A DNA stretch of 64,000 nt from Streptomyces sp. YIM 121038 (GTDB taxonomy: Bacteria; Actinomycetota; Actinomycetes; Streptomycetales; Streptomycetaceae). Positions 13,301-25,200 of the stretch are shown here, in pieces (positions within the stretch are counted from its first letter, which is position 1; each line of letters begins with the position of its first letter). The DNA lies in the NCBI RefSeq assembly GCF_006088715.1, contig NZ_CP030771.1:992001-1056000 (forward strand), written 5' to 3'. The notes under the pieces are model-generated. The model ran no database searches. It was not told the DNA's origin and saw only the letters and a list, made by a program, of their open reading frames with translations. The translations under genes and the position numbers were made by a program.

Positions 13301-16300
13301 GAGTTCGGGGTCCATGGCGGGCAGACCGTCGCGGACCAGGCGTTCGCTGGTGGCGCCCGCGGCCAGGCTGTCGCCGCCCCACAGGCCCCAGGCCACGGAG
13401 GTGGCGGGCAGGCCGTGGTCGCGGCGCGTCTGCGCGAGGGCGTCGAGGAAGGCGTTGGCGGCGGCGTAGCTGCCCTGTCCGGTGCCGCCGAGGGTGCCGG
13501 CGAGGGAGGAGAAGAGCACGAAGGCGGTCAGGTCCGCGTCCCGGGTGAGTTCGTCGAGGTGGAGCGCGGCGTCCGCCTTGGGGCGCAGGACCCCGGCGGC
13601 GCGCTCGGGGGTGAGCGTGTCGAGGACGCCGTCGTCCAGGACGCCCGCGGCGTGGAACACGGCGCGCAGCGGGCGTCCGGCCGGGACGGCGGCGAGGAGC
13701 GCGGCGAGGTCGTCGCGGTCGGCGGCGTCGCAGGCCGCGATGGTGAACTCGGCTCCCAGTGACGTGAGTTCGGCGGCGAGCGCGTCGGCGCCCGGGGCGT
13801 CGGGGCCGCGGCGGCTGGTCAGGAGGAGATGCGCGGTGCCGCTCCCGGCGAGCCTGCGGGCGAGCTGGGCGCCGAGGCCGCCCGTGCCGCCGGTGATCAG
13901 GACGGTGCCGTCGGGCGTCCAGGCGGGCCCTTCGGGCTCGGTCCTGGGCGCGGCGTGGGCGAGGCGGCGGCCGAACACGCCGGAGGCGCGGATCGCCAGC
14001 TGGTCCTCGCCGTCCGGGGCCGCGAGGACCGCGGCGAGCCGGGCGCGGGCCCGTGCGTCGAGGCGGGCGGGCAGATCGACGAGGCCGCCCCAGCGCTCGG
14101 GGTGCTCGACGGCGGCCACCCCGCCGAGGCCCCAGTGCAGGGCGCCCAGGGGCGCGTCGAGGCGGTCGGAGCGGCCCACGGCGACGGCCCCGCGGGTCGC
14201 GCACCACAGCGGCGCCTTCACCGCGGCGTCGCCGAGCGCCTGGAGCAGCGCGGTGGTGAGCGCGAGGCCGACGGGCAGGGCGGTGCCGTCGGCGTACGGG
14301 GCGTCGGCGAGGACGAGCAGGGACAGGACGCCGTCGGCCGGGGACTCCTGGGCGAGGGCGCGCAGGCGCCCGGCGAGCGGGCCGCGTCCGGTCTCCCCGG
14401 CGTCGTCCGCGCCGAGTTCCACGACGACGGGGTGCGCGCCGTGCTCGCGCAGGGCCTCGACGCAGGCGGTGACGGCCGGGTCCGCGGCGACGGCCTCGGG
14501 CACGGCCACCCACCAGCTGCCGCCGAGGTCCGCCGCGCGCTCCTGGGGCAGGGGCTTCCAGGTGACGCGGTGGCGCCAGGAGTCGAGGGTGGTCCGGCCG
14601 CGGCGGCCGTGCAGCCACTGGGAGAGCGCGGGCACGACGGTGCTCATGGCCGCGCGTACGTCGTCGTCCTCGATGCGCAGGTGCCGGGCGAGGGCGTCGG
14701 GGTCCTGCCCGGCGACGGCGTCCCAGAAGCCCCGGTCGACGGGGTCCGTGCCGACGGGGGCGGTGGCGGCGTCCCGGGGTGCGGGCCGCATCCAGTAGTG
14801 GCGCCGCTGGAACGCGTAGGTGGGCAGGTCGACGCGGCGGGCTCCGGTGCCGTCGAAGACGGCGTCCCAGTCCACGGGGTGGCCCAGGACGTGGAGTTCG
14901 GCGAGCGAGGCGAGCACGCGGTCCCGGCCGCCCTCGCCCCGGTGCAGGGTGCCGACGGCGCCGCCGCTGCCGCCCGCGGCCTCCAAAGCCTCCTGGAGCC
15001 AGACGGTGAGGGCGGGGTGGGTGCTGGTCTCGACGAACAGGCGGTGCCCGTCGGCGATCAGGGCGCCCAGGGCCCGGTGGAAGTCGACGGGCTCGCGCAG
15101 ATTGCGGTACCAGTACGCGGCGTCCAGGGCGGTGGTGTCGAGGGCGGCGCCGGTGACGGTGGAGTAGAAGGGCACGCGGGACGGGCGCGGGGCGATCCCG
15201 GCGAGCAGGGTGCGCAGTTCGCCGTGGATCTCCTCGACCTGCGGCGAGTGCCCGGCGAAGTCGACGCCGGGCAGCGGCCAGCACAGCACGCCGTCGTCGG
15301 CGAGCGCGGCGTGCAGCTCGCCCAGGGCTTCGGGGTCGCCCGAGACGGTCACCGTGGTGGGTCCGTTGACGGCGGCGACGCTCAGCCGGTCCGTCCAGGG
15401 GGCGAGTCGGGCCTCGACCCGCTCCGGGGGCAGCGGGATGTACAGCATGCCGCCGCGCCCGGTGAGCGCGCGCAGGGCCTTGCTGCGCAGGGCGACGACG
15501 CGGGCGGCGTCCTTGAGGGTGAGCGCCCCGGCCACACAGGCCGCGGCGATCTCCCCCTGGGAGTGCCCCACCACGGCAGCGGGCTCCACACCGTACGAAC
15601 GCCACACCTCCGCCAGCGACACCATCACGGCGAACAACACCGGCTGCACCACGTCCACCCGCTCCAGCGACGGCGCCTCAGAAGCTTCGCGCAACACGTC
15701 CAGCAACGACCACTCCGTGTACGGAGCGAGCGCCTCAGCACACGCCGTGATCCGCGCGGCGAACTCCGGCGAGGAGTCCAGGAGTTCACGCGCCATGCCC
15801 GGCCACTGCGAGCCCTGGCCGGGGAAGACGAACACGGCGCGCCGGTCCTGGGCGGTGGTGCCGCGCACGGCTCCGGGTCCGGTGCGGCCGTCGATCAGGG
15901 TGTCGAGCGCGGCGAGGAGGGCGTCCCGGTCGCGCCCGACGGCGGCGGCGCGGTGCTCGAAGGCGGCGCGCGTGGTGGCCAGGGAGTGTCCGACGTCGGC
16001 GGGGCCGAGGCCGGGCCGGGCCGCGACGTGGGCGCGCAGGCGTACGGCCTGCTCGCGCAGCGCTTCGGGGCTGCGCGCGGAGAGCACCCACGGCACGGCC
16101 GTGTCGGGGCGGCCCTGCTCGGCCCCGGCCGGTTCCTCGTCGGCGGGCGGCTGCTCGACGACGACGTGGGCGTTGGTGCCGCTGAGCCCGAAGGAGGAGA
16201 TCCCGGCGCGCCGGGGGTGGCCGTTCGCGGGCCACGGCGCGGCCTCGGTGAGCAGCGACACGGCGCCCGCGGACCAGTCGACGTTGGGGGACGGCGCGTC

Positions 16301-19300
16301 CACGTGCAGGGTCGCGGGGAGCACCTCGTGGCGCATGGCGAGGACCATCTTCATGATGCCCGCGACTCCGGCGGCGGCCTGGCTGTGCCCGATGTTGGAC
16401 TTCAACGAGCCCAGGCGGAGGGGGTTTTCGCGCTCCTGTCCGTAGGTGGCCAGCAGCGCGTCGGCCTCGATGGGGTCGCCGAGGGTGGTGCCGGTGCCGT
16501 GGGCCTCCACCACGTCGACGTCGGCGGCGGACAGGCCCGCGTCGGCGAGCGCCTCGGTGATCACGCGCTGCTGGGCGAGGCCGCTGGGGGCGGTCAGGCC
16601 GTTGCTCGCGCCGTCCTGGTTGACGGCCGAGCCGCGCAGGACGGCGAGGACGGGGTGGCCGTTGCGGCGGGCGTCGGACAGGCGCTCCAGGAGGAGCAGG
16701 CCGACGCCCTCGGCCATGCCGAAGCCGTCGGCGGCGGCCGCGAAGGACTTGCAGCGGCCGTCGGCGGCGAGGCCCCGCTGACGGCTGAAGCCGGTGAAGG
16801 TGAGCGGGGAGCCGATGACGGTGGCGCCGCCCGCGAGGGCGAGCGAGCAGTCGCCGTTGCGCAGGGCCTGCGCGGCGGTGTGGACGGCGACGAGGGAGGA
16901 GGAACAGGCCGTGTCGACGGTCACGGCGGGCCCTTCGAGGCCGAGCGTGTAGGCGACGCGGCCGGACAGGACGCTGGTGGAGATGCCCGCGACGAAGAGG
17001 CCCTCCAGCTCTTCCGGTACGTCGTCCATGCTGCCGCCGTAGCCCTGGTAGGCGGCGCCCGCGAAGACGCCGGTGCGGCTGCCGCGCAGGGTGTGCGGGT
17101 CGATCCCGGCGCGCTCCAGGGCCTCCCAGGAGGTCTCCAGGAGGAGGCGCTGCTGCGGGTCCATGGCGAGGGCCTCGCGCGGCGAGATGCCGAAGAAGCC
17201 CGCGTCGAAGTGGCCCGCGTCGTAGACGAAGCCGCCCGCCGCCGCGTAGCTGGTGCCGGGCCGGTCGGGGTCGGCGTCGTAGAGCGCGTCGAGGTCCCAG
17301 CCCCGGTCGGCGGGGAGTCCGGCGACCGCGTCGCGGCCCTCGGCGACGAGCTGCCACAGCTCTTCGGGGGTGCCGACGCCGCCCGGGTAGCGGCAGCTCA
17401 TGGAGACGATGACGATCGGGTCGTCGTCGGCCTGCGCGGCGCGCACCACCGGCGCGGTGGCCGCCGGGGTCCGGTCGCCGAGGAGTTCGGCGCGCAGATG
17501 ACGGGCGAGCGCGCCGGGCGAGGAGTAGTCGAAGACGAGGGTGACGGGCAGGCGCAGGCCGGTGGCCGCGGTGAGCCGGTTCCGCATCTCGACGGCGGTC
17601 AGCGAGTCGAAGCCGAGGTCGCGGAAGGCGCGTTCGGGCGCGATCGCCTCGGGCGCGTCGTGGCCGAGCACGGCGGCGGCCTCGGTGAGCACCAGGTCGG
17701 ACAGGGCGCGTTCGCGCTCGGGTCCGGTCAGGTCGCGCAGCTGGGCGCGGAGGCCGCGGGACGGGTCCTCCGCGGTGTCGGCGGGGGCGGGGTCCGGTGC
17801 GAGGGCGGCGCGGGCCTCGGGGACGGTGCCGATGAGGGGGCTGGGCCTGCTGGTGGTGAAGACGGTGGCGAAGCGGTCCCAGTCGATGTCGGCGACCAGG
17901 ACGAGGGTCTCGTCGTGGTCGAGCACCTGCTTCAGGGCGGTGACGCAGGTGGCGGGCGGCATGAAGAGCACGCCCTGGGCGCGGAGTTGGTCCTCGGCGA
18001 GGTTCGCGGCCATGCCGCCGCCGTCCTCGGGGCTCCAGATGCCCCACACCACGGAGGTGGCGGCCAGGCCCCGGGCTCTGCGGTTCTCGGCGAGCGCGTC
18101 CAGGTGGGCGTTGGCGGCGGCGTAGGCGCCGTGGATCGCGCTGCCCCAGACGCCGGAGATGGAGGAGAACAGCACGAAGGCGTCGAGCGTGTCCCGGTCG
18201 AACAGGGCGTCCAGGTGGTCCGCGCCGAGGGCCTTGGCGTGCAGCGTGTCGGCGAACTCGGCCGCGTCCGTGTCGTCGAGCGCCACGAGGGAGCCCCCGG
18301 CGGCGGCGTGCAGCACGGACCGGATCTCGCAGCCGTCGGCCACGAGGCCCGCGACGAGGGTGGCGAGGGCGTGCCGGTCGGTGATGTCGCACGCGGCGAC
18401 GGTGGTGCGGGCGCCCAGCTCCGTGAGTTCGGCAGCGAGTTCGGCCGCGCCGGGGGCGTCGGCGCCGCGGCGGCTGATCAGGACGAGGTGTTCGGCGCCC
18501 TCGCGGGCGAGCCAGCGGGCGATGTACGCGCCGAGGCCGCCGGTGCCGCCGGTGATCAGCGTGGTGCCGCGCGGGGTCCAGGCGCGGCGGGGCGCGGCGT
18601 CGCCGAGCGGGGCCCGGACGAGCCTGCGGCCGTGGACTCCCGTGCCGCGCACGGCGAGCTGGTCCTCGTCGCCGGGCGCGGCGAGCACCGCGCACAGCCG
18701 GGACGCGGCGCGGGGGTCGAGCTCGGGCGGCAGGTCGAGGAGCCCGCCCCAGCGGCGCGGGTGCTCCAGGGCGGCACACCGGCCGAGGCCCCAGGCCGCG
18801 TGCTGCGCGGGCCGCACGGGCGGGTCGGCGGGGCCGACGGCGACGGCGCCGCGCGTGGCCCACCACAGCGGCGCGTCGACACCCGCGTCGCCGAGGGCCT
18901 GTACGAGGGCGAGGCTCAGGGCGGTGCCGACGGACACGGCGGGGTGCCGCGGGTGCGGCCGTTCGTCGGTCGCGAGCAGGGACAGGACTCCCGCGGGCGC
19001 CCCACCGGCGTCGGAGAGGGCGTCGCGGAGGAGGTCGCGGAGGACGTCGGCGAGCCGGTCGCGGAGCGGACCCCTCTCGGGGTCGGCCACGTCGGGGTCG
19101 GCCACGTCGAGGGCCGCCACGTCGAGGGCGGCGCTCACCACGGTGGCCCCGGCGTCCTGGAGGGCGCGCACGCAGGCGAGGGACTGCGGGTCGAGGGCGA
19201 GCGGCGCGGGCAGCAGCACGAGCCAGGTGCCGCGGAGCCGGGCGGCGGCGGCCTCGGGCAGCGGCTGCCAGTCGGGCCGGTAGCGCCAGGACTCGACGGT

Positions 19301-22261
19301 GGTGAGCGCGGCGCGCCGTTCGCGCCAGGCGGCGAGCGCGGGCAGGACGGCGCTGAGCGGCTCCTCGGGCCCGACGCCGAGGGTGGCGGTCAGCTCCGGC
19401 AGGTCACCGGCGCGCACGGCCTCCCAGAAGCGGTCCGCCACGGGGTCGGCGGGCGGCGCCGCCGCGGGCGCGGGCGCGGACTCCGGCTCCAGCCAGTACG
19501 GGCGGCGCCGGAAGGCGTACGTGGGCAGGCCGGTCGCGGCCGCATGCCCGGCGAACACCCGGGACCAGTCCGGGAACAGGCCGCGGGTGTGGGCCTGGGC
19601 GAGGGCGAGCAGGAAGCGCGCGCGGCCGCCCTCGTCGCGGCGGAGCGTGCCGAGCACGGCGACGGGCCGCTCCAGGTCGGCGGCCTCGGCGGTCTGCTCC
19701 ACGCCGATGGTGAGCACCGGGTGGGCGCTGACCTCGACGAAGTGGCTGTAGCCCTGGCCGAGGAGGCCGCGTACGGCCTCCTCGAAGCGCACGGTCCGCC
19801 GCAGGTTGCGGTACCAGTACGCGGCGTCGAGGGCGGCTCCGCCGTCCAGCGGGGCGGCGTCGACGGTGGAGTGGAAGGGCACGTCGGCGGGGCGGGGCGC
19901 GAGGTCCGCGAGCGCGGTCAGGAGGCGCTCCTCGATCGCCTCGACGTGGGCGGAGTGCGAGGCGTAGTCGACGGGGATGACGCGGGCCCGCACGTCCTGG
20001 GCGACGAGGGCGGCGACGACGCCCTCGACGGCCTCGGGGTCGCCCGACAGAACCGTGGTCGCGGGCCCGTTGACGGCCGCGACGGACAGCCGGTCGCCCC
20101 AGGGCTCCAGGTGCGGGCCGAGGTCCGCGGCGGGCAGCGGCACGGACGCCATGCCCCCGCGCCCGGCCAGGTCCGCGAGGGCCCGGCTGCGCAGGGCGAC
20201 GACCTTGGCCGCGTCGTCCAGGGACAGCGCGCCCGCGACGCAGGCGGCCGCGATCTCGCCCTGGGAGTGCCCGACCACGGCGTCCGGCTCGATGCCGTAC
20301 GACCGCCACAGCTCCGCCAGGGACACCATCACCGCGAACAGGGCGGGCTGGACCACGTCGACGCGGTCCAGGGACGGCGCGCCGTCGGCGCCGCGCAGCA
20401 CGGCCTCCAACGACCAGTCCACGTACGGGGCGAGGGCCCGCTCGCACGCGGCGGCGCGAGCGGCGAACACCGGCTCCGCGTCCAGGAGCCCCACCGCCAT
20501 GCCGGGCCACTGGGAGCCCTGTCCGGGGAAGACGAACGCGGTCTTCCCGTCGGGCCCCGTGGTGCCGCGGACGAGGTGCGGGGCGGTGCCGCCGGAGGCG
20601 AGCGCGGTCAGGCCGTCGACGAAGCCCGCCCGGTCGTCGGCGACGACGGCGGCGCGGTGCTCGAAGGCGGTACGGGTGGTGGCCAGGGCCCGGCCGATCG
20701 CACCGGCCGTGGTGTCCTCGCCGGTGCCTGCGCCTGCGTCGGTGCCCTCGATGTGCGCGAGCAGGCGCGTGGCCTGGGCGCGCAGGGCGTCCTCGTCGCG
20801 GGCGGAGAGCACCCAGGGCAGCGGGCCCGTGGCGGGCTCGGGCGCGGTGGCGTCCGGCGCCGGATCGGCGAGGTCCTGCGGGGTCTCCTCCTCCAGGACG
20901 AGGTGCGCGTTCGTGCCGCTCACGCCGAACGCCGACACCCCCGCCCGGCGCGGGCGCCCCGGCGCCTCCCAGGGGCGGGGCTCGGCCAGGATCCGTACGG
21001 CGCCCTCCGACCAGTCCACGAACGGCGTCGGCTCGTCGACGTGGAGGGTGCGGGGCAGCCGCCCGTGGCGCAGGGCCATGACCGTCTTGATGACGCCTCC
21101 GACGCCGGCGGCGCCGGAGGTGTGGCCGATGTTCGACTTCAACGAGCCGATCCACAGCGGCCGTTCGGCGGGCCGGTGCTTCCCGTACGTGGCGAGCAGG
21201 GCCTGGGCCTCGATGGGGTCGCCGAGGCGGGTGCCGGTGCCGTGGGCCTCCACGGCGTCGACGTCGCCGGGGGCGATCCTGGCGTCGGCGAGGGCGTCGG
21301 CGATGACGCGCTCCTGCGCGGGTCCGTTGGGCGCGGTCAGGCCGTTGCTGGCCCCGTCCTGGTTGACGGCGGAGCCGCGGACGACGGCGAGGACCTGGTG
21401 GCCGTTGCGGCGGGCGTCGGACAGGCGCTCCAGGACGAGGACGCCGACGCCTTCGGACCAGCCGGTGCCGTCCGCGGCGGCGGCGAAGGCCTTGCAGCGC
21501 CCGTCGGCGGACAGGGCGCGCTGACGGCTGAAGGCGACGAACGCGTCCGGCGTCGCCATCACGGCGACGCCGCCCGCGAGGGCGAGGGAGCACTCTCCGG
21601 AGCGCAGCGAGCGCACCGCGAGGTGCACGGCCACCAGCGAGGAGGAACAGGCGGTGTCGACGGTGAGCGCGGGCCCTTCGAGGCCGAGGGTGTAGGCGAC
21701 GCGCCCGGAGACGACGCTGGCGGCCGTGCCGGTGTCGAGGAGCCCCTGGAGTTCGGGGACGTGCCGCGACGTGCTGCCGTAGTCGTTGCGCATCGCGCCG
21801 ACGAACACGCCGGTCCTGGTCGCGCGCAGCGCCTCCGGGTCGATGGCGGCGCGCTCGACGGCCTCCCAGGCGGTCTCCAGGACGAGGCGCTGCTGCGGGT
21901 CCATGGCGAGGGCCTCGCGCGGCGAGATCCCGAAGAAGGCCGCGTCGAAGTCCCCGGCCCGGTGCAGGAATCCGCCGTGCCGCGTGAAGGAGGTGCCGGG
22001 GTGGTCGGGGTCGGGGTGGTAGAGCGCCTCGGTGTCCCAGCCGCGCCCCGCGGGCCACTCGGTGATGGCGTCGGTGCCGCTGTCGACGAGGTCCCACAGG
22101 GCTTCGGGGGTGTCGGCTCCCCCGGGGTAGCGGCAGCTCATGGAGACGATGGCCACGGGGTCGTGGCGGGCGTCCTCCGCCTCGCGCAGTCGGCGGCGGG
22201 CGTCTCCCAGGTCGGCGGTGGCGCGCCTGAGGTATTCGAGGAGCTTGTCGTTGTCCGGCAT
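7340..22261 (-). CDS. Modular type I PKS, three modules (modules 4-6)
   Basis: A 4973-residue polyketide synthase. Start ATG 22261 ([15 protein letters not shown] docking domain) follows GGGAGAAG. Module 4: KS 22165-20900; AT 20545-19490, GHSQGE and YASH (methylmalonyl); KR 19280-17880 without the LDD signature but with Trp and His in [11 protein letters not shown], the A2-type pattern; ACP near 17600. Module 5: KS 17425-16155; AT 15830-14790 with GHSQGE and FAGHS near 15255, the XAGH pattern linked to ethylmalonyl or bulkier extenders; KR 14570-13220, LDD (B-type); ACP near 12970. Module 6: KS 12775-11510; AT 11205-10130, GHSVGQ and HAFH (malonyl); DH 10095-9260, active motif [12 protein letters not shown] 9230-8000, IDD variant of the B-type; ACP near 7710. 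The C-terminal tail ending [13 protein letters not shown] is a docking helix region. It begins 18 bases after the upstream PKS stop, so it is co-transcribed. The module order equals that of the second bafilomycin-type PKS protein (inference). Confidence 0.97.
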   Translation of the reverse strand: MPDNDKLLEYLRRATADLGDARRRLREAEDARHDPVAIVSMSCRYPGGADTPEALWDLVDSGTDAITEWPAGRGWDTEALYHPDPDHPGTSFTRHGGFLHRAGDFDAAFFGISPREALAMDPQQRLVLETAWEAVERAAIDPEALRATRTGVFVGAMRNDYGSTSRHVPELQGLLDTGTAASVVSGRVAYTLGLEGPALTVDTACSSSLVAVHLAVRSLRSGECSLALAGGVAVMATPDAFVAFSRQRALSADGRCKAFAAAADGTGWSEGVGVLVLERLSDARRNGHQVLAVVRGSAVNQDGASNGLTAPNGPAQERVIADALADARIAPGDVDAVEAHGTGTRLGDPIEAQALLATYGKHRPAERPLWIGSLKSNIGHTSGAAGVGGVIKTVMALRHGRLPRTLHVDEPTPFVDWSEGAVRILAEPRPWEAPGRPRRAGVSAFGVSGTNAHLVLEEETPQDLADPAPDATAPEPATGPLPWVLSARDEDALRAQATRLLAHIEGTDAGAGTGEDTTAGAIGRALATTRTAFEHRAAVVADDRAGFVDGLTALASGGTAPHLVRGTTGPDGKTAFVFPGQGSQWPGMAVGLLDAEPVFAARAAACERALAPYVDWSLEAVLRGADGAPSLDRVDVVQPALFAVMVSLAELWRSYGIEPDAVVGHSQGEIAAACVAGALSLDDAAKVVALRSRALADLAGRGGMASVPLPAADLGPHLEPWGDRLSVAAVNGPATTVLSGDPEAVEGVVAALVAQDVRARVIPVDYASHSAHVEAIEERLLTALADLAPRPADVPFHSTVDAAPLDGGAALDAAYWYRNLRRTVRFEEAVRGLLGQGYSHFVEVSAHPVLTIGVEQTAEAADLERPVAVLGTLRRDEGGRARFLLALAQAHTRGLFPDWSRVFAGHAAATGLPTYAFRRRPYWLEPESAPAPAAAPPADPVADRFWEAVRAGDLPELTATLGVGPEEPLSAVLPALAAWRERRAALTTVESWRYRPDWQPLPEAAAARLRGTWLVLLPAPLALDPQSLACVRALQDAGATVVSAALDVAALDVADPDVADPERGPLRDRLADVLRDLLRDALSDAGGAPAGVLSLLATDERPHPRHPAVSVGTALSLALVQALGDAGVDAPLWWATRGAVAVGPADPPVRPAQHAAWGLGRCAALEHPRRWGGLLDLPPELDPRAASRLCAVLAAPGDEDQLAVRGTGVHGRRLVRAPLGDAAPRRAWTPRGTTLITGGTGGLGAYIARWLAREGAEHLVLISRRGADAPGAAELAAELTELGARTTVAACDITDRHALATLVAGLVADGCEIRSVLHAAAGGSLVALDDTDAAEFADTLHAKALGADHLDALFDRDTLDAFVLFSSISGVWGSAIHGAYAAANAHLDALAENRRARGLAATSVVWGIWSPEDGGGMAANLAEDQLRAQGVLFMPPATCVTALKQVLDHDETLVLVADIDWDRFATVFTTSRPSPLIGTVPEARAALAPDPAPADTAEDPSRGLRAQLRDLTGPERERALSDLVLTEAAAVLGHDAPEAIAPERAFRDLGFDSLTAVEMRNRLTAATGLRLPVTLVFDYSSPGALARHLRAELLGDRTPAATAPVVRAAQADDDPIVIVSMSCRYPGGVGTPEELWQLVAEGRDAVAGLPADRGWDLDALYDADPDRPGTSYAAAGGFVYDAGHFDAGFFGISPREALAMDPQQRLLLETSWEALERAGIDPHTLRGSRTGVFAGAAYQGYGGSMDDVPEELEGLFVAGISTSVLSGRVAYTLGLEGPAVTVDTACSSSLVAVHTAAQALRNGDCSLALAGGATVIGSPLTFTGFSRQRGLAADGRCKSFAAAADGFGMAEGVGLLLLERLSDARRNGHPVLAVLRGSAVNQDGASNGLTAPSGLAQQRVITEALADAGLSAADVDVVEAHGTGTTLGDPIEADALLATYGQERENPLRLGSLKSNIGHSQAAAGVAGIMKMVLAMRHEVLPATLHVDAPSPNVDWSAGAVSLLTEAAPWPANGHPRRAGISSFGLSGTNAHVVVEQPPADEEPAGAEQGRPDTAVPWVLSARSPEALREQAVRLRAHVAARPGLGPADVGHSLATTRAAFEHRAAAVGRDRDALLAALDTLIDGRTGPGAVRGTTAQDRRAVFVFPGQGSQWPGMARELLDSSPEFAARITACAEALAPYTEWSLLDVLREASEAPSLERVDVVQPVLFAVMVSLAEVWRSYGVEPAAVVGHSQGEIAAACVAGALTLKDAARVVALRSKALRALTGRGGMLYIPLPPERVEARLAPWTDRLSVAAVNGPTTVTVSGDPEALGELHAALADDGVLCWPLPGVDFAGHSPQVEEIHGELRTLLAGIAPRPSRVPFYSTVTGAALDTTALDAAYWYRNLREPVDFHRALGALIADGHRLFVETSTHPALTVWLQEALEAAGGSGGAVGTLHRGEGGRDRVLASLAELHVLGHPVDWDAVFDGTGARRVDLPTYAFQRRHYWMRPAPRDAATAPVGTDPVDRGFWDAVAGQDPDALARHLRIEDDDVRAAMSTVVPALSQWLHGRRGRTTLDSWRHRVTWKPLPQERAADLGGSWWVAVPEAVAADPAVTACVEALREHGAHPVVVELGADDAGETGRGPLAGRLRALAQESPADGVLSLLVLADAPYADGTALPVGLALTTALLQALGDAAVKAPLWCATRGAVAVGRSDRLDAPLGALHWGLGGVAAVEHPERWGGLVDLPARLDARARARLAAVLAAPDGEDQLAIRASGVFGRRLAHAAPRTEPEGPAWTPDGTVLITGGTGGLGAQLARRLAGSGTAHLLLTSRRGPDAPGADALAAELTSLGAEFTIAACDAADRDDLAALLAAVPAGRPLRAVFHAAGVLDDGVLDTLTPERAAGVLRPKADAALHLDELTRDADLTAFVLFSSLAGTLGGTGQGSYAAANAFLDALAQTRRDHGLPATSVAWGLWGGDSLAAGATSERLVRDGLPAMDPELAVEALWQALADDETRLIVADFAWDRFVRAYTALRPSALIADVPEARGALAERAAAPGAAENALVARLAGLGDAERTQELADLVRALAADVLGHDDPAAIAPERAFKDLGFDSLTAVELRNRVAGATGLRLPVTLVFDRPTTAALVDHLREELLGTAPAPTTAPVPAAAAATDDDPVAIVAMSCRFPGGVQTPEDFWRLLADGTDAVSAFPADRGWDLEGLYDPDPEKVGRTYAREGGFLYDAAHFDPAFFGISPREALAVDPQQRLLLETAWEAFERAGIDPRTLKGSDGGVFVGSSYRDYGSRVTEPSEEFEGYLGIGSAGSVASGRVAYTFGLEGPAVTVDTACSSSLVAVHMAAQALRSGECSLALAGGVTVMATPGAFVEFSRQRGLAADGRCKPFAAAADGTAWAEGAGMVLLERLSDARRHGHPVLALVRGSAVNQDGASNGLTAPNGPSQQRVIRQALAGAGLAPGDVDAVEAHGTGTRLGDPIEAQALLATYGQERETPLYLGSLKSNIGHAQAAAGIAGIIKMVLAMRHGALPATLHVDEPTPYVDWTAGRVHVVTEHTAWPEGDRPRRAGVSSFGVSGTNAHTILEHVPDPAPPVAAPPTGRRLPWLLAARGEDALRAQARRLLDRVTAAPERHPDAVGKALATGRTAFEHRAVLVAADREGLLAALAALADGTPSTDVVEGATGRAGRTAFLFPGQGSQRLRMGAELYERFEAFADAFDAVCAELDPLLDRPLRDVITAPEGSADAALLHTTAYTQPALFAVGVALHRLLESYGVRPDLVTGHSVGQLAAAHVAGVLSLPDAAALVAARGRLMQAMPGGGAMVSLTVPEPDLLPQLAGREGEIAVAAVNGPAATVLSGDAAPVEEIAAHWREKGHKTRRLTVSHAFHSPHMDGMLDDFRAVAERVTYHAPRIPVVSDLTGAVATAEELRDPGHWVRHVRSTVRFLDAVRTLEAEGATAYVELGPDGSLTALGQECLTGPADGVAAVPLLRKDAPEEAAFTAALARLHVHGVRVDWAPLFARVPAGHVELPTYAFQRARYWLPPTPPTGDMPAAGLLPAGHPLLGAGAPLADTGGHLFTGRLSVAAHPWLADHAVLGGALFPATAFLELAVHAGDELGCAEVDELTLEAPLTLPERGAVTLQLTVQAPDAGGGRVFAFHARPEHAAPDEPWTRHATGRLSPGGHTPPEDLTAWPPAGAEPLDVDGLYARLADGGFAYGPAFQGLCAAWRLGDAVYAEARLPEAQASDAGRYGLHPALLDSVLHALAFGVLEGSDQGWLPFSWSGVRLHAAGATALRLRMTPAGRDAVAWTVADPTGAPVASARSLVLRPVTADRIQESRTGTHADMFRLEWPALAVADTAPASCAVLGDALPGLAPAHADLAALGAAIEAGAEVPALVVTALPPTTGELAASVHELTASALELVRAWLADERYAGATLALVTTGAVPVGPDDDVADPAQAAVWGLVRSAQTENPDRFVLLDTDGTPASDAALAAVLATALGTGEPQLALRAGQPHTARLARVPGSTPARAPGWDPEGTVLITGGTGSIGALLARHLAGEHGVRHLLLTSRSGPAADGADALRAELAALGADAEIVACDAADRAALEKVLGALEHPLRGVVHTAGVIDDGVVADMTPHQLHRVLRPKVDAVVHLHELTADLDLSAFVVFSSIAGVFGGMGQANYAAANAFLDALAHRRRARGLPAASLGWGLWATGGGMTGHLGEADLARIARGGIVAFTPADGVALFDTATGLDAPALLPLRLDTGALAAQAAAGGVPAFLRGLVRTPARRAAAGEGPGPDAADALRGRLAGLPPAQRARVLVDVVRTHAALVLGFPDPAALSTEQPLLDLGFDSLTAVELRNRLRAATGLHLPATLLFDHPTAAAVARHLADEIAPEDGTAGTGPAALAELERLEAAVRDGLPDDAARTALTTRLQGLLETLRPGTGPDADAVEDRMGSTDDDLFAFIDNELGRP
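15502..15837. repeat. Near-identical AT fragment, module 5 copy
   Basis: 336 bases at the N-terminal half of the module 5 AT (from PGQGSQW through GHSQGE) match 23599-23934 in the module 3 AT almost base for base. The two ATs then diverge before their specificity motifs (FAGH against YAAH), so the shared block joins different substrate-choosing halves. Confidence 0.88.
19081..19130. repeat. 15-bp tandem repeat in the module 4 KR structural region
   Basis: Three and a partial units of GGTCGGCCACGTCGG-like sequence encode a repeated [10 protein letters not shown] stretch in the structural subdomain ahead of the KR catalytic half. Confidence 0.8.
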
Positions 22262-22279
22262 GGGTGTCTCGCTTCTCCC

Positions 22280-25200
22280 TCAGGCCCCGTAGTTGTTGTC
22301 GAGCAGTTCGAAGAGTTCGTCGGCCGTGGCGGTGTCGACGGCGGGTGCGCCGTCGACACCGCTGCCGTCCTGCGGCACCCGGTCGTTCCAGGCGCGCAGC
22401 AGGTCCCGCAGGCGGGTGCCGATCGTGTCGGCGCCCGGTGTGTCGGGCCCGGCGGCGGCCAGCGCGGCGGCGAGCCCGTCCAGGTGTTCGTGGACGGGGC
22501 GGTCCGGCCGGTCCGGTGCGGAGGCCGCGCACAGCCGCTGGTGCAGGTGGTCGGCGAGCGCGGCGGGCGTGGGGTGGTCGAAGACCGCGGTGGGCGAGAT
22601 CCGCAGCCCGGTCGCCTCCCCGAGCCGGTTGCGGAACGTCACGGCGAGCATCGAGTCGAACCCCGCGGCGGTGAAAGGCCGCCGTGCCTCCACGGCCGCG
22701 CCACCGGAGTGGCCGAGCACGGCGGCGGCGTGCGCGGTGACCAGGTCGAGGACGGCACGGCGCCGGTCGGTGCCGCTCAAAGGGGCGAGCCGGGCGGCGA
22801 GTTCGGCCGCGGGGTCGCCGTTCGGCACGGGCGCGGGGGCCTGCGCGGGTGCGGTGGCGGCGACGGCGGCGGTCCGGCCCGGTGTCGCCAGCCAGTAGCG
22901 CTCGTGCTGGAAGGCGTAGGTGGGCAGGGGGACGTGGGTGCGGGCGGGCCGGGGCAGGGCGGCGGCCCAGTCCAGGGGCGCGCCGTGGGCCCAGGCCTCG
23001 GCGAGCGCGGTGAGCAGCCGGTCGGTGCCGCCGTCGTCGCGGCGCAGCGTGCCGACGGCGGCGACGGGCCGCTCCGCGCGCTCGGCGGTCCCGGTGAGGG
23101 CGGCGGTCAGGACGGGGTGCGGGCTCGTCTCGACGAACAGGTCGTGGCCCGCGGCGAGCAGGGTCTCGGTGGTGCGGGCGAACTCGACCGGCTCGCGCAG
23201 ATTGCGGTACCAGTAGGCGGCGTCGAGGGCGGTGCCGTCGATGACGTCGCCGGTCACGGTGGAGTAGAGCGGGATGCGCGAGGGCCGGGGCCGCACTCCG
23301 GCGAGGGCGGTGCGCAGCGCGTCGCCCACGTCGGCGACCTGGGCGGAGTGCGCCGCGTAGTCGACGGGCAGCCGCCGGGCCCGTACGCCCGCCCGCTCGC
23401 AGTCGGCCTGCAGGCCGGTCAGCGCGTCGGGCGCGCCCGCGACGACGACGGCCCCCGGTCCGTTGACGGCGGCCACGCCGATCCGCCCGTCGTAGGGCAG
23501 CAGCAGTTCCCGTACGTGCTCTTCGGGGGCGGCGAGCGAGACCATGCCGCCGCGGCCCGCGAGCCGCCGCAGCTCCCGGCTGCGCAGGGCGACGACCAGG
23601 GCGGCGTCCTTGAGGGTGAGCGCCCCGGCCACACAGGCCGCGGCGATCTCCCCCTGGGAGTGCCCCACCACGGCAGCGGGCTCCACACCGTACGAACGCC
23701 ACACCTCCGCCAGCGACACCATCACGGCGAACAACACCGGCTGCACCACGTCCACCCGCTCCAGCGACGGCGCCTCAGGAACCTCCCGCAACACGTCCAG
23801 CAACGACCACTCCGTGTGCGGGGCGAGCGCCTCAGCACACGCCGTGATCCGCGCGGCGAACTCCGGCGAGGAGTGCAGGAGTTCACGCGCCATGCCCGGC
23901 CACTGCGAGCCCTGGCCGGGGAAGACGAACACGGTCCTGGCCTCTCCGGCGCGGCCGGTGGTGGCGCCGGGCGCGGGCGCCCCTTCGGCCAGCGCCGCGA
24001 GCGCGGCGAGGAGTTCGTCCCGGGTGCGCCCGGTCACGGCGGCGCGGTGCGGGAACGCGGTGCGCGTGGTGGCGAGCGCGTGGGCGAGGTCCGTGAGGGG
24101 CAGGGCGGGGGCGGCTTCGGCGTGCTCGCGCAGGCGGCGGGCCTGGGCGCGCAGGGCGGGCGCGGAGGCGGCCGACAGGGGCAGCGCGACGGCGTCCGTG
24201 GCGATCGGATCGACGGCGGGGGCCGGGGCGGCGGGCTCCAGCGGCGGCTCGTCCGGGGCCTGTTCGATGACCGCGTGGGCGTTGGTGCCGCTCATGCCGA
24301 AGGAGGACACGCCCGCGCGGCGGGGGCGGCCGGTGTCGTCCCACGGACGGGCCTCGGTGAGCAGGCGCACCGCTCCCCCGGACCAGTCGGCCTCGGTGGT
24401 GGGCATGTCCACGTGGAGGGTGCGGGGCAGCAGTCCGTGGCGCAGGGCCATGACCGTCTTGATGACCCCGGCGACGCCCGCGGCGGCCTGGGTGTGGCCG
24501 ATGTTGGACTTGAGCGAGCCGAGCCACAACGGCCGCTCGGCGGGCCGGTCCTGGCCGTAGACGGCGATCAGGGACCGCGCCTCGATGGGGTCGCCGAGTA
24601 CGGTGCCGGTGCCGTGCGCCTCGACGAGGTCGACGTCCGCTCCGGTGAGCCCGGCGGCGGCGAGCGCCCGCCGTAGGACGCGCTCCTGCGCGGGGCCGCT
24701 CGGCGCGGTCAGGCCGTTGCTCGCGCCGTCCTGGTTGACCGCCGAGCCCCGGACCACGGCGAGCACGGGGTGGCCCCGGCGGCGGGCCTCCGAGAGCCGC
24801 TCGACCACGAGCATGCCGACGCCCTCGCCCCAGCCGGTGCCGTCGGCCGCGGCGGCGAAGGACTTGCAGCGGCCGTCGGGCGCGAGGCCTCGCTGACGGC
24901 TGAACTCCACGAACACGTCGGGCGACGCCATCACGGCCGCGCCGCCGACGAGCGCGAAGGAGCACTCCCCCGCGCGCAGCGCCTGCCCGGCCAGGTGCAG
25001 GGCGACCAGGGACGAGGAGCAGGCGGTCTCGACGGTGACGGCCGGGCCCTCGGTGCCGAGGGTGTAGGCGATGCGGCCGGAGGCGACGCTCGTGACCGTG
25101 CCGCTGAGCAGATGCCCCTCGACGGCGGCGGCCGGGTCCTGCGGCCCGGTGCCGTACCCCTGGGCGGCCACGCCGAGGTAGACGCCGCCCTGGCTGCCGC

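Noticed and set aside
5708..13762. Very long plus-strand open frame (and similar ones at 13829-24676, 24770-30532, 41110-50475)
   Set aside because: These are antisense to PKS genes with clear catalytic motifs. Their translations are Gly/Arg/Val-rich low-complexity sequence without recognisable domains, as expected when third-position G/C bias removes stops from the opposite strand.
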